Shown: positions 21,212-30,396 of the stretch, piece by piece | Layout of the letters: each line of letters begins with the position of its first letter | Numbering within the stretch: position 1 is the first letter of the stretch | Virus record (IMG/VR): IMGVR_UViG_3300050821_005250 | Coordinates: 1-39,599 of that record | Reading direction: 5' to 3' (one strand) | Length of the DNA stretch: 39,599 bases | From: a virus | The notes under the pieces: model-generated | The model's database searches: none | What the model saw: only the letters and a program-made list of their open reading frames with translations | Told to the model about the DNA's origin: nothing | Program-made: the position numbers and the translations under genes

Positions 21212-21499
21212 TTGGGATTGTCTGAGACGGAAATCGGCGAGTGTAATTTCGAGCTCTTCGAGGAGCTCCTCGATCGCCATCTCGAAGAGCATCGTCGCCG
21301 GATGCTGTACGCGGGAATCGTCGCGGCGGAGTTGTGGAATTCCAGTCCTTACCGCGGCGAGAACGCGAAGTATATCTCGCCTCTCGATTTTGTTCCGGAC
21401 AGCTCGCGCGTGAAAGCGAAAGCGAAACCGCAAACGCTCGAGGAGCAGATTGCGGTCCTCACGCGGATTATGGGATGCGGACCGGGGAAGCCTAACTAA
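21212..21499 (+). CDS. Second tail chaperone reading frame (T-like), possible -1 frameshift product
   Basis: 95 residues if started at TTG 21212, but no ribosome site supports that start. The frame is open upstream through the stop of the previous gene, adding LTWPQIYAIGRYD, a motif usual in tail chaperones. The helical ECNFELFEELLDRHLEEHRR follows. A -1 shift near the GC-rich end of the 20682 gene would fuse the two, as lambda does to make GT. No ideal heptamer is seen. It overlaps the tape measure by one base (TAATG). Confidence 0.65.
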   Translation: MGLSETEIGECNFELFEELLDRHLEEHRRRMLYAGIVAAELWNSSPYRGENAKYISPLDFVPDSSRVKAKAKPQTLEEQIAVLTRIMGCGPGKPN

Positions 21500-23919
21500 T
21501 GAGTGGAAACGCGCTCGGCTCCATCTATTTAGAACTGAAGGCCAACGTCGCGGACTTTATCGCCGGGATGTCGAAGGCGAGCTACGCCTCGAAGCAAACG
21601 GCTAGTCAGATCAAGCAAGGTTTCGGCGAGATGGGCAACGCCGTACAAGAGGCGCTCGGGAAGTTCGGAGTATTCGGCGAGGCGTTCTCGAGCATGGGCT
21701 CGGGGATCACTTCGACTTTCTCAGGGATCGCCGGTGGCACCGGCGGCGCGATCGCCGGCATTTTCGCGGTCGGGGCCGCGGGAGTCGGCGCGGCGGCGGG
21801 ACTCGCGGCTCTGGCAATGCACGGCGCGGAGGTCGTCGAGCGTCTCAACCTAATCAGTCAGAAAACCGGATTATCCATTCACACCCTGCAGGGTTTCGAA
21901 GCCGCGGGCAGGACGGTCGGCGTGTCGCTGGAAGACATGGTGACCGCCATGCGGAAACTGGACCAGGGTATTACGGGAATCGGCAAGGGCTCGCACGCAG
22001 CGCAAACCATTTTGAAGGGGCTGGGCGTCACCAGCAAAGACAACAAAGAAGCGCTTCTGCAGCTCGCCGACGCCTTCGGGAAAATGCCGGACGGCGCGCA
22101 AAAAGCGGCCGACGCGGTCGCGGTCCTGGGACGTTCGGGAATGCAGCTCATCCCGCTTCTCAATATGGGCCGCGAGAAACTTCGGGACTTCAACGACATG
22201 GTGGACCAGTACGGCCCGAAAATCGGAGTCGAGGCCGTCCGGGCGAACGAAGAATTCCTGGTGTCGCAAGCCAAGCTGAACCTGATATGGCAGAACCTCG
22301 CCGTCACCGCCGAGCAAACCTTCCTGCCGGCCATCGCGCGGATTGCGGCGGCAATGGCGGACCTGACGAAAACAACAACCGATTACTGGTCCGCGATGAA
22401 AACCGAAACGTGGACGGACGTCGGAAAATATTGGTCCAGCGTCGCCACAGGCAAACCGAGCGACATTGGCAAATCCCTCGCGCAGCCGACCAACAGCGGC
22501 AACGCCGACGCAGCGAAGGACGCGGCAGACAAGAAAACGCAGGACGCGCTCGACAAACAAATGGAGGCCTACGAACGTCTCAAAGCCGGGAGCGCGGCGG
22601 TGTATGCGCTGGAGAGCAAGCGCGCCGAGATCGAGGTCTTTGTCAGCGCGGGCAAAGGGAAAGAGGCGGCCGCAGCCCTAAGCGAGATCCCGGCGCTGCA
22701 GAAAGCGGTCGACCTCGAAGCCGACGCGGCCAGGCTCGCGCAAAACCGGCTGGACATCCAGAAAAAAATCGCGGCAATCGTCAATGAGGGCAACGGCGGC
22801 GCGGCGCATTTCGCGAAGTACCGCGCGCCGCAAACTCCTGAGCAGCAAGCGGCCTCGGTCGCCGCGGCTCCGGACGTCGGCGCGGGCGCCGGCACTGGAT
22901 CCTTCGACCTCGGTTCCGTCCTCGGAAAGATAAAGCCTCCGGCGGGGATCGACGTCGCGAAAGCGGCCGTCGATGATTTCTATAGCTCCTGGACATCCGG
23001 CGCAAAAAAAACCGAGGACGACGTAAACGACACTTACACCGGCGAGCTCAATGCGCTCAAGGCGTACGTCACACTCGGCGAAATTAGCTATAAGCAGTAC
23101 ACCGACTCGATTCAAGCGATGGATAAGGCCTGGGCCGCGGCGCTGAAACAGACTCGCCAGGATCTCGGCACCAGCACATTCGGCGACGCCTTCCAGGATA
23201 TGTTCAAGAAAATCGCCGACTCCGGACGCGACTTCGCACGGAGCTTGACCAGCGACATCGGCGACGCGCTCAGCTCCCTCAATTCGCAGATGGCGAAATT
23301 CATCGTGACGGGCCAGAAGATGAATTTGCAAAAGCTCGGCCAGGGATTCGCGGAAAATCTCGCGCAGACCGGGATCAAAAAAGTCGAATCGTTCGGTGCC
23401 GACTTTTTAGGGACCAAGACCGGGAAGAGAGGCGAGACGGCCGGAAATCCTCTTTACACCTGTCCGGTCGACGCGAGCGGAAACGTTATCGGCGCCGCGC
23501 TGGGCGGCGCCGACGGAAATCTTCCGATGACGCTCCCGCCTGGCGCGCTTTCAAGTCTGACGGCTCTCGGCGGCGGAGGCCTGCCCGGAGCAGCGGCCGG
23601 CGCCGGCGGCGGCGGGATCTTCGGGATGTTTGCGGGCATTTTAAGCAAGCTCGGCTCGTTCGCCGGCTTCCTCGCCGGCGGCGGCGACGTCACGCCGGGA
23701 AAAAGCTACATCGTCGGCGAGGATCATCCGGAGTTTTTCTCGCCGAAGACGGCCGGCACCGTCGCGCCGTCTCTAAAATTCAGCGGGGGAAAGCCGGCTC
23801 CGGTAATCAATTTCGCGGTTAACGGCGTGTCGGACATGGATTCCTTCCGGCGATCGCAACCGCAGATCGCTGCAGGCCTGCAGCAACAGCTCGCGATCGC
23901 GAGCGCAAGGAACCGATAA
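21499..23919 (+). CDS. Tape measure protein
   Basis: 806 residues, the length ruler of the tail and a DNA-ejection factor. N-terminal LGSIYLELKANVADFIAGMS and the following helix are the standard tape-measure opening. Residues about 68-112 form a long Gly/Ala hydrophobic region able to cross a membrane. VVERLNLISQKTGLSIHTLQ and DALLQLADAFGKMPD-like segments continue the family. The C-terminal part has a Gly-rich segment and a conserved end (GKSYIVGEDHPEFFSPKTAG). By the usual residue-to-length rule the tail should be short to medium, around 120 nm. Confidence 0.95.
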   Translation: MSGNALGSIYLELKANVADFIAGMSKASYASKQTASQIKQGFGEMGNAVQEALGKFGVFGEAFSSMGSGITSTFSGIAGGTGGAIAGIFAVGAAGVGAAAGLAALAMHGAEVVERLNLISQKTGLSIHTLQGFEAAGRTVGVSLEDMVTAMRKLDQGITGIGKGSHAAQTILKGLGVTSKDNKEALLQLADAFGKMPDGAQKAADAVAVLGRSGMQLIPLLNMGREKLRDFNDMVDQYGPKIGVEAVRANEEFLVSQAKLNLIWQNLAVTAEQTFLPAIARIAAAMADLTKTTTDYWSAMKTETWTDVGKYWSSVATGKPSDIGKSLAQPTNSGNADAAKDAADKKTQDALDKQMEAYERLKAGSAAVYALESKRAEIEVFVSAGKGKEAAAALSEIPALQKAVDLEADAARLAQNRLDIQKKIAAIVNEGNGGAAHFAKYRAPQTPEQQAASVAAAPDVGAGAGTGSFDLGSVLGKIKPPAGIDVAKAAVDDFYSSWTSGAKKTEDDVNDTYTGELNALKAYVTLGEISYKQYTDSIQAMDKAWAAALKQTRQDLGTSTFGDAFQDMFKKIADSGRDFARSLTSDIGDALSSLNSQMAKFIVTGQKMNLQKLGQGFAENLAQTGIKKVESFGADFLGTKTGKRGETAGNPLYTCPVDASGNVIGAALGGADGNLPMTLPPGALSSLTALGGGGLPGAAAGAGGGGIFGMFAGILSKLGSFAGFLAGGGDVTPGKSYIVGEDHPEFFSPKTAGTVAPSLKFSGGKPAPVINFAVNGVSDMDSFRRSQPQIAAGLQQQLAIASARNR

Positions 23920-23921
23920 CG

Positions 23922-24614
23922 ATGAGTTTCTTCGAGCTCGAATTCCCGCGACAGATCCAGTACCGGCGCGTCGGCGGTCCCGGATTTTCAACGACGATCA
24001 ACACCGGATTTTCCGGCAACGAGAACAGAAACAAAAACTGGTCGCGCGCGCGCAGCGAGTGGACGGCCTCGATCTTGACGCCGGCGGCCGACCAGCGGCC
24101 GGCGATCAGCCTGCAGGGCTTCGTCGATTTGCTGAATGCGTTTTTCTTGAACGTAGGCGGCCGTGGCGACGCTTTCCGGCTTTTCGATCACGTCGACAAT
24201 CAGGCGCTCGGTGCGATCCTCGGCACCGGCAACGGAACGGCCGCGGTCTTTCAGCTCGTCAAGACGTACACGATCGGCGGCCGCACATACACGAGGACCA
24301 TCTACAAACCGATCACTCCGGCCGTCACGAATTACCAGGGAGTCGCGCTCGCGCAGACGGTGAAGCCGTATTTCAATGGCACGCCGGTCGCGGGCGGCGC
24401 CTGGTCGGTCGATGCGACGACGGGCCTGGTCACGTTCTCGCCCGTGCCGGGCGCGGGAGTCGTCGTCACCGCGGACTGTCAGTTTCATTACCCGGTTAGG
24501 TTCGACACCGACAAGCTACCGATCCAGGTCGAGGAGTCGGACGTCGCCGGCGGAAATCCCATAGTGTCCGTGAATTCGTTTCAGCTCCTAGAAGTCCGCG
24601 CGCCGAATTTCTGA
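23922..24614 (+). CDS. DUF2460 distal-tail / baseplate protein (GTA-like)
   Basis: 230 residues. FFELEFPRQIQYRRVGGPGF, RSEWTASILTPAADQ, LNAFFLNVGGRGDAFRLFDH and VRFDTDKLPIQVEE are the DUF2460 (TIGR02217) signature, the distal-tail protein of gene transfer agents and related phages. It starts 2 bp after the tape measure and is followed 2 bp later by DUF2163, the usual order. Confidence 0.93.
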   Translation: MSFFELEFPRQIQYRRVGGPGFSTTINTGFSGNENRNKNWSRARSEWTASILTPAADQRPAISLQGFVDLLNAFFLNVGGRGDAFRLFDHVDNQALGAILGTGNGTAAVFQLVKTYTIGGRTYTRTIYKPITPAVTNYQGVALAQTVKPYFNGTPVAGGAWSVDATTGLVTFSPVPGAGVVVTADCQFHYPVRFDTDKLPIQVEESDVAGGNPIVSVNSFQLLEVRAPNF

Positions 24615-24616
24615 TT

Positions 24617-25522
24617 ATGAAAACGATCTCTCTAGCTCTGACCGCGCACCTCTCGCTCTCTTGCACGACGGTTGCGATTCTCTGGAAGGTCACGCGCCAG
24701 GACGGGATCATTCTCGGCTTTACCAATCACGACCAGGACATCACCTACAACGACGGTGTGAACACCGTCGACTATCACGCGCTTACCGGCTACACGCCGA
24801 GCGCGAACGAATCCGGATCGGACCTCGCGACTGACAACGCGCAGGCGACTGCCTTCCTCGACTCGAGCTCGATCGACGAGGCCGATCTGCGCGCCGGCGT
24901 TTATAACTATGCGGCGATCCAGATCCGCCTGGTGAATTACATGGATCTGACCATGTCCGATCTCAAGATCCGCAGCGGCACTCTCGGCCAGGTGAAAATT
25001 CAGAACGGCGAATTTGTCGCGGAGATCCGCGGGCTTACCTTCTGGCTGACAACGGTCCTCGGCATGACCTACGGGCCAGGTTGCCGCTTGGATCTCGGAG
25101 ACAGTAAGTGCCAGGTCAACCTGAGTCTGCTCGCGCAGTCGGGCTCGGTTGCCTCCGTCACCGACAACGAGACTTTCGTCCCGGCCTCGGGGCTCTCGCC
25201 TTCCGGCGCCGGATATTTTAACTACGGGATCGTGACCTGGACGTCCGGAGCGAACGAAGGGTACGCCATGGAAATCGCCTCATGGGACGGGACGACGGCG
25301 ATCTTTTTCGAGTCCATGCCCAACAACATCGCGATCGGCGACACGTTCACGATCGAGCCGGGATGCAACAAGGGCACCGACTGCAACACGAAATTTGTCG
25401 GCGTAAAACTTTTGGACGGGTCGACGACGGGATCGGGCGGAAACATTCTCAACAAACATTCCGAAGACTTCATCCCCGGGATGGATTCGATCCTGCAGTA
25501 TCCCAACGCAAATGGTGGCTAA
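24617..25522 (+). CDS. DUF2163 / BR0599-family baseplate hub protein
   Basis: 301 residues. SCTTVAILWKVTRQDGIILG, FTNHDQDITY and ANESGSDLATDNAQATAFLD open the DUF2163 domain; the end has the BR0599 motif GCNKGTDCNTKFVG and LNKHSEDFIPGMDSIL. Cysteines at YGPGCRLDLGDSKCQVNL are conserved in the family and may bind a metal. In gene transfer agents it forms part of the hub below the distal-tail protein. The stop shares a base with the next ATG. Confidence 0.93.
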   Translation: MKTISLALTAHLSLSCTTVAILWKVTRQDGIILGFTNHDQDITYNDGVNTVDYHALTGYTPSANESGSDLATDNAQATAFLDSSSIDEADLRAGVYNYAAIQIRLVNYMDLTMSDLKIRSGTLGQVKIQNGEFVAEIRGLTFWLTTVLGMTYGPGCRLDLGDSKCQVNLSLLAQSGSVASVTDNETFVPASGLSPSGAGYFNYGIVTWTSGANEGYAMEIASWDGTTAIFFESMPNNIAIGDTFTIEPGCNKGTDCNTKFVGVKLLDGSTTGSGGNILNKHSEDFIPGMDSILQYPNANGG

Positions 25523-25743
25523 TGCCTCAATGCGATCGATGTCCGGAGCTCGCGGTAAGGGGGACGTACAACCTGGTCGAGATCCCGCGCGCGCCTGGCG
25601 ACTGGCGGGAATTCCGCAACGCGGGTCGGATCTTGAACGGCTGCGCGAAGCATCCTCCGGAGTCATACGTCACCTACATCGACGGCCGTGTGATTCGCAC
25701 CGCGCAACAAGTTCCGGAAAGAGTGCCGGAGGCCGGCCGATGA
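25522..25743 (+). CDS. 73-residue CxxC protein between DUF2163 and NlpC/P60 genes
   Basis: Starts at ATG 25522 within the previous stop (TAATG). CDRC (4-7) and a later C make one likely zinc site; EIPRAPGDWREFRNAGRI and YVTYIDGRVIR follow. No family known. Its last 70 bp are overlapped by the antisense HNH gene, which separates it from the peptidase gene. Confidence 0.6.
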   Translation: MPQCDRCPELAVRGTYNLVEIPRAPGDWREFRNAGRILNGCAKHPPESYVTYIDGRVIRTAQQVPERVPEAGR

Positions 25744-26186
25744 CGACGAGGCGCAAGGTGGAAATGCGGTCCGCGCGGCATGCGCGCGTGCTGAGCGTGA
25801 GTGAGGGGGTTTCCGTGATCCGGGTTGACGCATCTCTTAACCGCGCAGAGATGATCGAGCTCGCGTCCGCGAGGCAGAGGCCCGTACTTTCTCTTGTAAA
25901 ACCAGACGTGCGCCAGGTGAGTCCTGCAGTTCCGCTCGAATCTGCCGTAACCGCCGGGCCTGTTGAGCGATCGAGTCCAGATCCAGCACGGCGAAGGGAA
26001 GCCCTTTCTCAAGCGCGCAATTCGAAACGCACTGCTCGGATCGAAACCTTTTCCGAGGCGGGACGGGAAGCCGTTGTGGCCGTTTATATATCGGAGATAT
26101 TGCCCTTTGACATGCCCTTGGCTCGCTTTCGTTTTCGAAGCGCGCCTGGTTCGTCTCCCGCAGCCGCATTCGCAGAGGCCATTCAT
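25674..26186 (-). CDS. HNH endonuclease antisense in the baseplate operon
   Basis: 170 residues on the minus strand. An N-terminal Cys cluster (CECGCGRRT ... VKGQYLRYINGHN) is followed by PCWIWTRSLNRPGGYGRF and the nuclease core HLAHVWFYKRKYGPLPRGRE, LDHLCAVKRCVNPDH. These are features of HNH_3-type homing-like nucleases. It opposes every neighbouring gene and fills the gap between two baseplate genes. Its best ATG (26186) uses the same CATG as the peptidase start; 26204 is an alternative. No ribosome site is clear. It is probably a selfish insert. Confidence 0.8.
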   Translation of the reverse strand: MNGLCECGCGRRTRRASKTKASQGHVKGQYLRYINGHNGFPSRLGKGFDPSSAFRIARLRKGFPSPCWIWTRSLNRPGGYGRFERNCRTHLAHVWFYKRKYGPLPRGRELDHLCAVKRCVNPDHGNPLTHAQHARMPRGPHFHLAPRRHRPASGTLSGTCCAVRITRPSM

Positions 26187-26640
26187 GGTTAAGACGGCCG
26201 ACATCGTAGCATGCGCCAGACAGTACGTGGGCACTCCGTTCCGTCATCAAGGCCGGATCGCCGGCCTCGGGATCGATTGTGTCGGCCTGGTCCTGTGCAT
26301 CGGCGAGGATCTCGGCCTCGTCGATCGCGAGGGGATCCCGTTCCGGCGCCTGGACTATCCGAATTATGCGGCGCAACCGACCGACCGTTTCGTCCTCGAG
26401 GAGCTCCGCCGGCGCGCGCTCACGCAGCCGATCGGCCGAGAGATCGAGCCCGGAGAAATCACGGCCATAAGGATCCCGCACCTGCCATGTCACGCGGCCG
26501 TCGCGGTCGATCGCGCGGGAGTTCACTACATGATTCACGCTTACGACTCGGGGCCGCGGCAATGCGTCGAGCACATCCTCTCGCAAGCCTGGCGCAATCG
26601 CGTCGTCGGAGTTTTTCGCTTTCCGGGAGTCACGGCCTAA
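26185..26640 (+). CDS. NlpC/P60 tail peptidase (GTA gp14-like)
   Basis: 151 residues from ATG at 26185, preceded by AGAGG. TADIVACARQYVGTPFRHQG and LGIDCVGLVLCIG carry the catalytic Cys (C32), and HLPCHAAVAV the His (H103), in the NlpC/P60 order, with MIHAYDSG after it. Such tail-tip peptidases cut cell-wall peptides during entry. The gene lies between DUF2163 and the tail tip, as in gene transfer agents, but is preceded here by the antisense HNH gene. Confidence 0.92.
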   Translation: MVKTADIVACARQYVGTPFRHQGRIAGLGIDCVGLVLCIGEDLGLVDREGIPFRRLDYPNYAAQPTDRFVLEELRRRALTQPIGREIEPGEITAIRIPHLPCHAAVAVDRAGVHYMIHAYDSGPRQCVEHILSQAWRNRVVGVFRFPGVTA

Positions 26641-29600
26641 TGGCGCGAATCGCACTCATCGCGGGGATGGCGGCCGCCGGCGCCGTGCTCTCGGTTATGA
26701 CCGGAGGCCTCGGCGCCTTCGCCGTCGGCGCCTGGATCCCGGACATCATGGCGGGCCTGGCCGCCGGCGCCGCGGTCGGTGAAACCATCGGCAGCCTGGT
26801 CTTTCAACCGCGCACCAACGGACCGCGGCTCGCCGATCAGCAAATCAGCAACTCCGCGAACGGCTCGCCGATTCCTTTCGGATACGGCGGCTTTCGCATT
26901 GCCGCGCAAATTATTTGGAGCTCCGGGATCGTCGAGACGGCGACAGACCAAAGTCAAAACAGCGGAAAAGGCATGGGCTCGCCGACCGTCCTCACCTACA
27001 CCTACACGATCGACTTCGCCGCGGCCTTCTGCGAAGGGCCGGCAAATGTCACGCGCATCTGGGGCGACGCGAAACTGATTTATGACTCGACGTCGAAAGG
27101 CGCCGTTACCTCCGATACTTTCGACACCGGTCTGCAGAACACCGGCAAACAAGGCGGAGCGCAGACGACCATGGTCGTCCCGGTCGTCTACACCGGGACC
27201 TCGACGCAAATGCCGGATCCGACGATCCAGGCCTCCGAGGGGATCGATCAGACGCCGGCGTTTCGCGATCTCTGCTACATCGTTTACAACGGATTTCCGC
27301 TCGCGGACTTCGGAAATCGTCTGCCGAATATTCGCGGCGAGATCTCGACCTCGACGACCGACTCCTACGTCAAAGACATTTATCCGCCGATCAATCTCGA
27401 CGTGCCAACGCAGGGCGGCGGCGGGACGTCGGTCTACAATCCGACGTTTTGCTACGTGGATCCGATCGGACGCGCCGCGCTCCTGGTCGACGGCGTCGGC
27501 GCGACCGCAGAACGCATCGACCTCGCGACGACCAACACCGAGCCGCTCCTCTCCTGGCAGCCGGCTACGGTCTACGCTCTCGGCGTGCAAATTCTCGACT
27601 CCGCCGGCAACGTCGAAACCGTCACGCGCGCGGGGACTTCCGGCGCAACACAACCGGTTTGGGTTTCGGGCGGCGAGACGGGAATCACGATCGATAACAG
27701 TTCCGTTTGGTGGACGAACACCGGGCCCGGGCCCGAAGCAATCCTGGTCACCGCGAAAGGGATTCTGAATCCTCTTCTCTCCGCTAGCGAAAGCCTTGCC
27801 TCCGAGTACGCAAGATCATTGCCGCTCGCCGGCGCGATCGACACGCGCGGATATTTCTGGGCCTGCTACGAGGTTTTTACCTCGTCGACGAGCGTGTTTT
27901 ACGCCGTGCAGTTCGACGCGACAACTTTCCAAGCGGTCGCGCGCGTCGCGCTCGGCGCTCCGGCGATCTCGATCGCGACCATCCATATTGCTCAGGGCGA
28001 TTTCGTCGTTGTCACGACGGCTCAGAATTTCCCGGACGGGGGCATCTGCTACATGATTCGCGCGAAAGGCGCGAAAGTCGCGCAACAGGCTTCTTGGATT
28101 CCATCGACGGATGGCTCGAGCTTCACCGGACCGGCATATCCCGCGATCGATCCCTCGACCGGGACCGTTTACATCGTCACCAATCCCGGGCCTGGCTCGC
28201 CTTACGAATGGAATATCACGGTCCTCGATCCGCGCTCCGGAGCTTTCATCGTATCGGCTTTCCAGTTCCACGGCGATGCTACGCACGGCTCCGGGATCTC
28301 GGCGATGTTCGATCCGATCGACGACAGCTTGATCGTTTTCACCGATAACGGAAGCATTTATAAAGTCGAGATCTCGAGCATGACCGTCGTCGCCTCGGCC
28401 GCGGCAGTAGTCACGACCGGCGGAAACCAGAATTGGCAATTTCCGAAATGGAACAATGGCGCCGTCCCGGGAGTCGGGCTCTTCCTGGCCGCGGACACAG
28501 CGAACCATCTGCTCTATATCAATCACTCGACACTCGCGATCGAGCAAGCCATCGCGATGCAGTCGTGGTTTTCCGCGTCGCTCGGCGGAGGCTTTACCGA
28601 CGCGCAGCTCGATCCGCAAACGCTGTCCCTCGTTTGCACGCCGTCAGACGAGGCGGGCGCGTATGGGTCATTCGCCTTCCGGATTTATCTCAATCGCCAG
28701 GAAGTCGCGGGCGAGACTCTCGATCAGATCGTCCTCGATATTTGCGAGCGGGCCGGGCTCTCGAGCAGCTCGGTCGATGTGACGGCGCTTGCCGGGACGA
28801 CCGTCCTCGGCTATCCGGTCACGCGCAACGGCGACGCGAAATCGATCCTGGTCCCGCTCACGGCGGCTTTTTTCTTCGACGCGGTCGAGTCCGATTTTGT
28901 TTTGAAGTTTGTCCCGCGCGGCGGAGCCGTGGCCATGACGATCCCAGAGGCGGATCTCGGCCTCGCCTCGGATGGCTTCGAGCTGCAGCTAACCATCGCG
29001 CAAGAGCACGATCTGCCTAAAACGATCGAGGTCCTCTATGCGGATCCCGCGCTCGATTACCAGACCGGAAAGCAGCGCGCGTCCCGGCCGTCGCGCGTCG
29101 TAAAAACCCTCACGAAGTCCGTCCTGGAATTTCCCATCACCATGAACGGCGACGCGGCCGCGCAGGCGGCCGAATCGACGATCCGCATGATCTGGAACGA
29201 GCGCAATCAGTACGCTTCGAAATTGACATCTCCGAAATACCTGGTTCTCGATCCGACCGACGTCTTCGAGTTTATCTATGAGGGGAATCCCTACGTCGCG
29301 CGCATGGTCAAGGACACCATCGGGCAAGATCTGGTCACCGAGTTTATGGCCTGCTCGGAAGATCCCGAGGGCTACATCGCGACCGCCAAGGCAAATAACG
29401 GATCCGGCTTTCCGCCTCAAGTTTTGAATCCGGCCGCACCGACGTCGCTCTATCTCATGGATCTCCCGCTGCTCGCCGACACCGACAATGATCCGCCGGG
29501 GAGTACCGGCTACTACTTCGCGATGGCTTCGGCTTCCGCCGGATGGCCAGGCGGCGCGCTCTTCAACTCGCCGGACGATCAAAACTTTACGCAAGTCGGT

Positions 29601-30386
29601 TTCGCGCAGTCCGCGATCCGGTACGGATCCGTCGGCGCCGCGACGCCGGCACCGCCCGGGCCGATGGGTTGCTTCGTCCTGGATACGACGACGCAAATCA
29701 TCGTCCGCATTTTCGGCGGCGGGACTGTTTCGTCGACGACGCTGCTCAACGTTTTGAACGGAGCAAACGCCTTCGTCCTGGGCGACGAGCTCATCCAGTT
29801 CCAAACCGCGACGCTTAACGCCGACGGATCCTACACGCTTTCGAATCTGCTCCGCGGCCGGCGCGGCACCGATTGGGCCGCGAGCGAGCACGTTACCGGC
29901 GAGGTCGCGCTCTTCCTTCCGGCGGGCCTCCATCGCAATAACGTCCCGGTATCGCTCGTAGGCCTGGCCCAGTTTTACCAGGCGGTCACGATCGGGCAGC
30001 CGCGGCTCACCGCGGACGCGCAACCCGTCACGCTCGAGGGCAACGATCTAAAGCCTTACTCGCCGTGCCAGATCGCGGGATCCCGCGACGGCTCAGGGAA
30101 TTTGACCGTCACCTGGTTGCGGCGAACGCGGATCGGCGGCGAGCAGGATTGGCTCGACGGCGTCGCCGATGTTCCGCTCTCGGAAGTAAGCGAAGCGTAC
30201 AGCGTCGATATTTTGAACGGCTCAGCGGTCGTCCGCACTTTTAACGGACTCACCTCTCCGACGGTCGAATATACGGCCGCGGAGCAGGTGACGGACTTCG
30301 GATCCGATCAGCCGGCTGTCACGGTCAACGTCTATCAGATTTCCGCGGACGTCGGCCGAGGGTTTGCCGGCGTCGCGACGGTCTAA
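26640..30386 (+). CDS. Tail tip / host-specificity protein
   Basis: 1248 residues from ATG at 26640, overlapping the previous stop by one base; the frame is open further upstream but only as a shadow. The N-terminus has Gly/Ala hydrophobic segments (about 4-60), then QQISNSANGSPIPFGYGGFR and TYTYTIDFAAAFCEG, the opening of large phage tip proteins. The middle is repeated beta structure, including an inserted domain (about 304-363) like the one in the connector. The C-terminal third has LRGRRGTDWAASEH and fibronectin-like strands (LTVTWLRRTRIGG). It docks the tail to the cell and anchors the following fibre-type proteins. Confidence 0.9.
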   Translation: MARIALIAGMAAAGAVLSVMTGGLGAFAVGAWIPDIMAGLAAGAAVGETIGSLVFQPRTNGPRLADQQISNSANGSPIPFGYGGFRIAAQIIWSSGIVETATDQSQNSGKGMGSPTVLTYTYTIDFAAAFCEGPANVTRIWGDAKLIYDSTSKGAVTSDTFDTGLQNTGKQGGAQTTMVVPVVYTGTSTQMPDPTIQASEGIDQTPAFRDLCYIVYNGFPLADFGNRLPNIRGEISTSTTDSYVKDIYPPINLDVPTQGGGGTSVYNPTFCYVDPIGRAALLVDGVGATAERIDLATTNTEPLLSWQPATVYALGVQILDSAGNVETVTRAGTSGATQPVWVSGGETGITIDNSSVWWTNTGPGPEAILVTAKGILNPLLSASESLASEYARSLPLAGAIDTRGYFWACYEVFTSSTSVFYAVQFDATTFQAVARVALGAPAISIATIHIAQGDFVVVTTAQNFPDGGICYMIRAKGAKVAQQASWIPSTDGSSFTGPAYPAIDPSTGTVYIVTNPGPGSPYEWNITVLDPRSGAFIVSAFQFHGDATHGSGISAMFDPIDDSLIVFTDNGSIYKVEISSMTVVASAAAVVTTGGNQNWQFPKWNNGAVPGVGLFLAADTANHLLYINHSTLAIEQAIAMQSWFSASLGGGFTDAQLDPQTLSLVCTPSDEAGAYGSFAFRIYLNRQEVAGETLDQIVLDICERAGLSSSSVDVTALAGTTVLGYPVTRNGDAKSILVPLTAAFFFDAVESDFVLKFVPRGGAVAMTIPEADLGLASDGFELQLTIAQEHDLPKTIEVLYADPALDYQTGKQRASRPSRVVKTLTKSVLEFPITMNGDAAAQAAESTIRMIWNERNQYASKLTSPKYLVLDPTDVFEFIYEGNPYVARMVKDTIGQDLVTEFMACSEDPEGYIATAKANNGSGFPPQVLNPAAPTSLYLMDLPLLADTDNDPPGSTGYYFAMASASAGWPGGALFNSPDDQNFTQVGFAQSAIRYGSVGAATPAPPGPMGCFVLDTTTQIIVRIFGGGTVSSTTLLNVLNGANAFVLGDELIQFQTATLNADGSYTLSNLLRGRRGTDWAASEHVTGEVALFLPAGLHRNNVPVSLVGLAQFYQAVTIGQPRLTADAQPVTLEGNDLKPYSPCQIAGSRDGSGNLTVTWLRRTRIGGEQDWLDGVADVPLSEVSEAYSVDILNGSAVVRTFNGLTSPTVEYTAAEQVTDFGSDQPAVTVNVYQISADVGRGFAGVATV

Positions 30387-30396
30387 GGAAAAAAAA

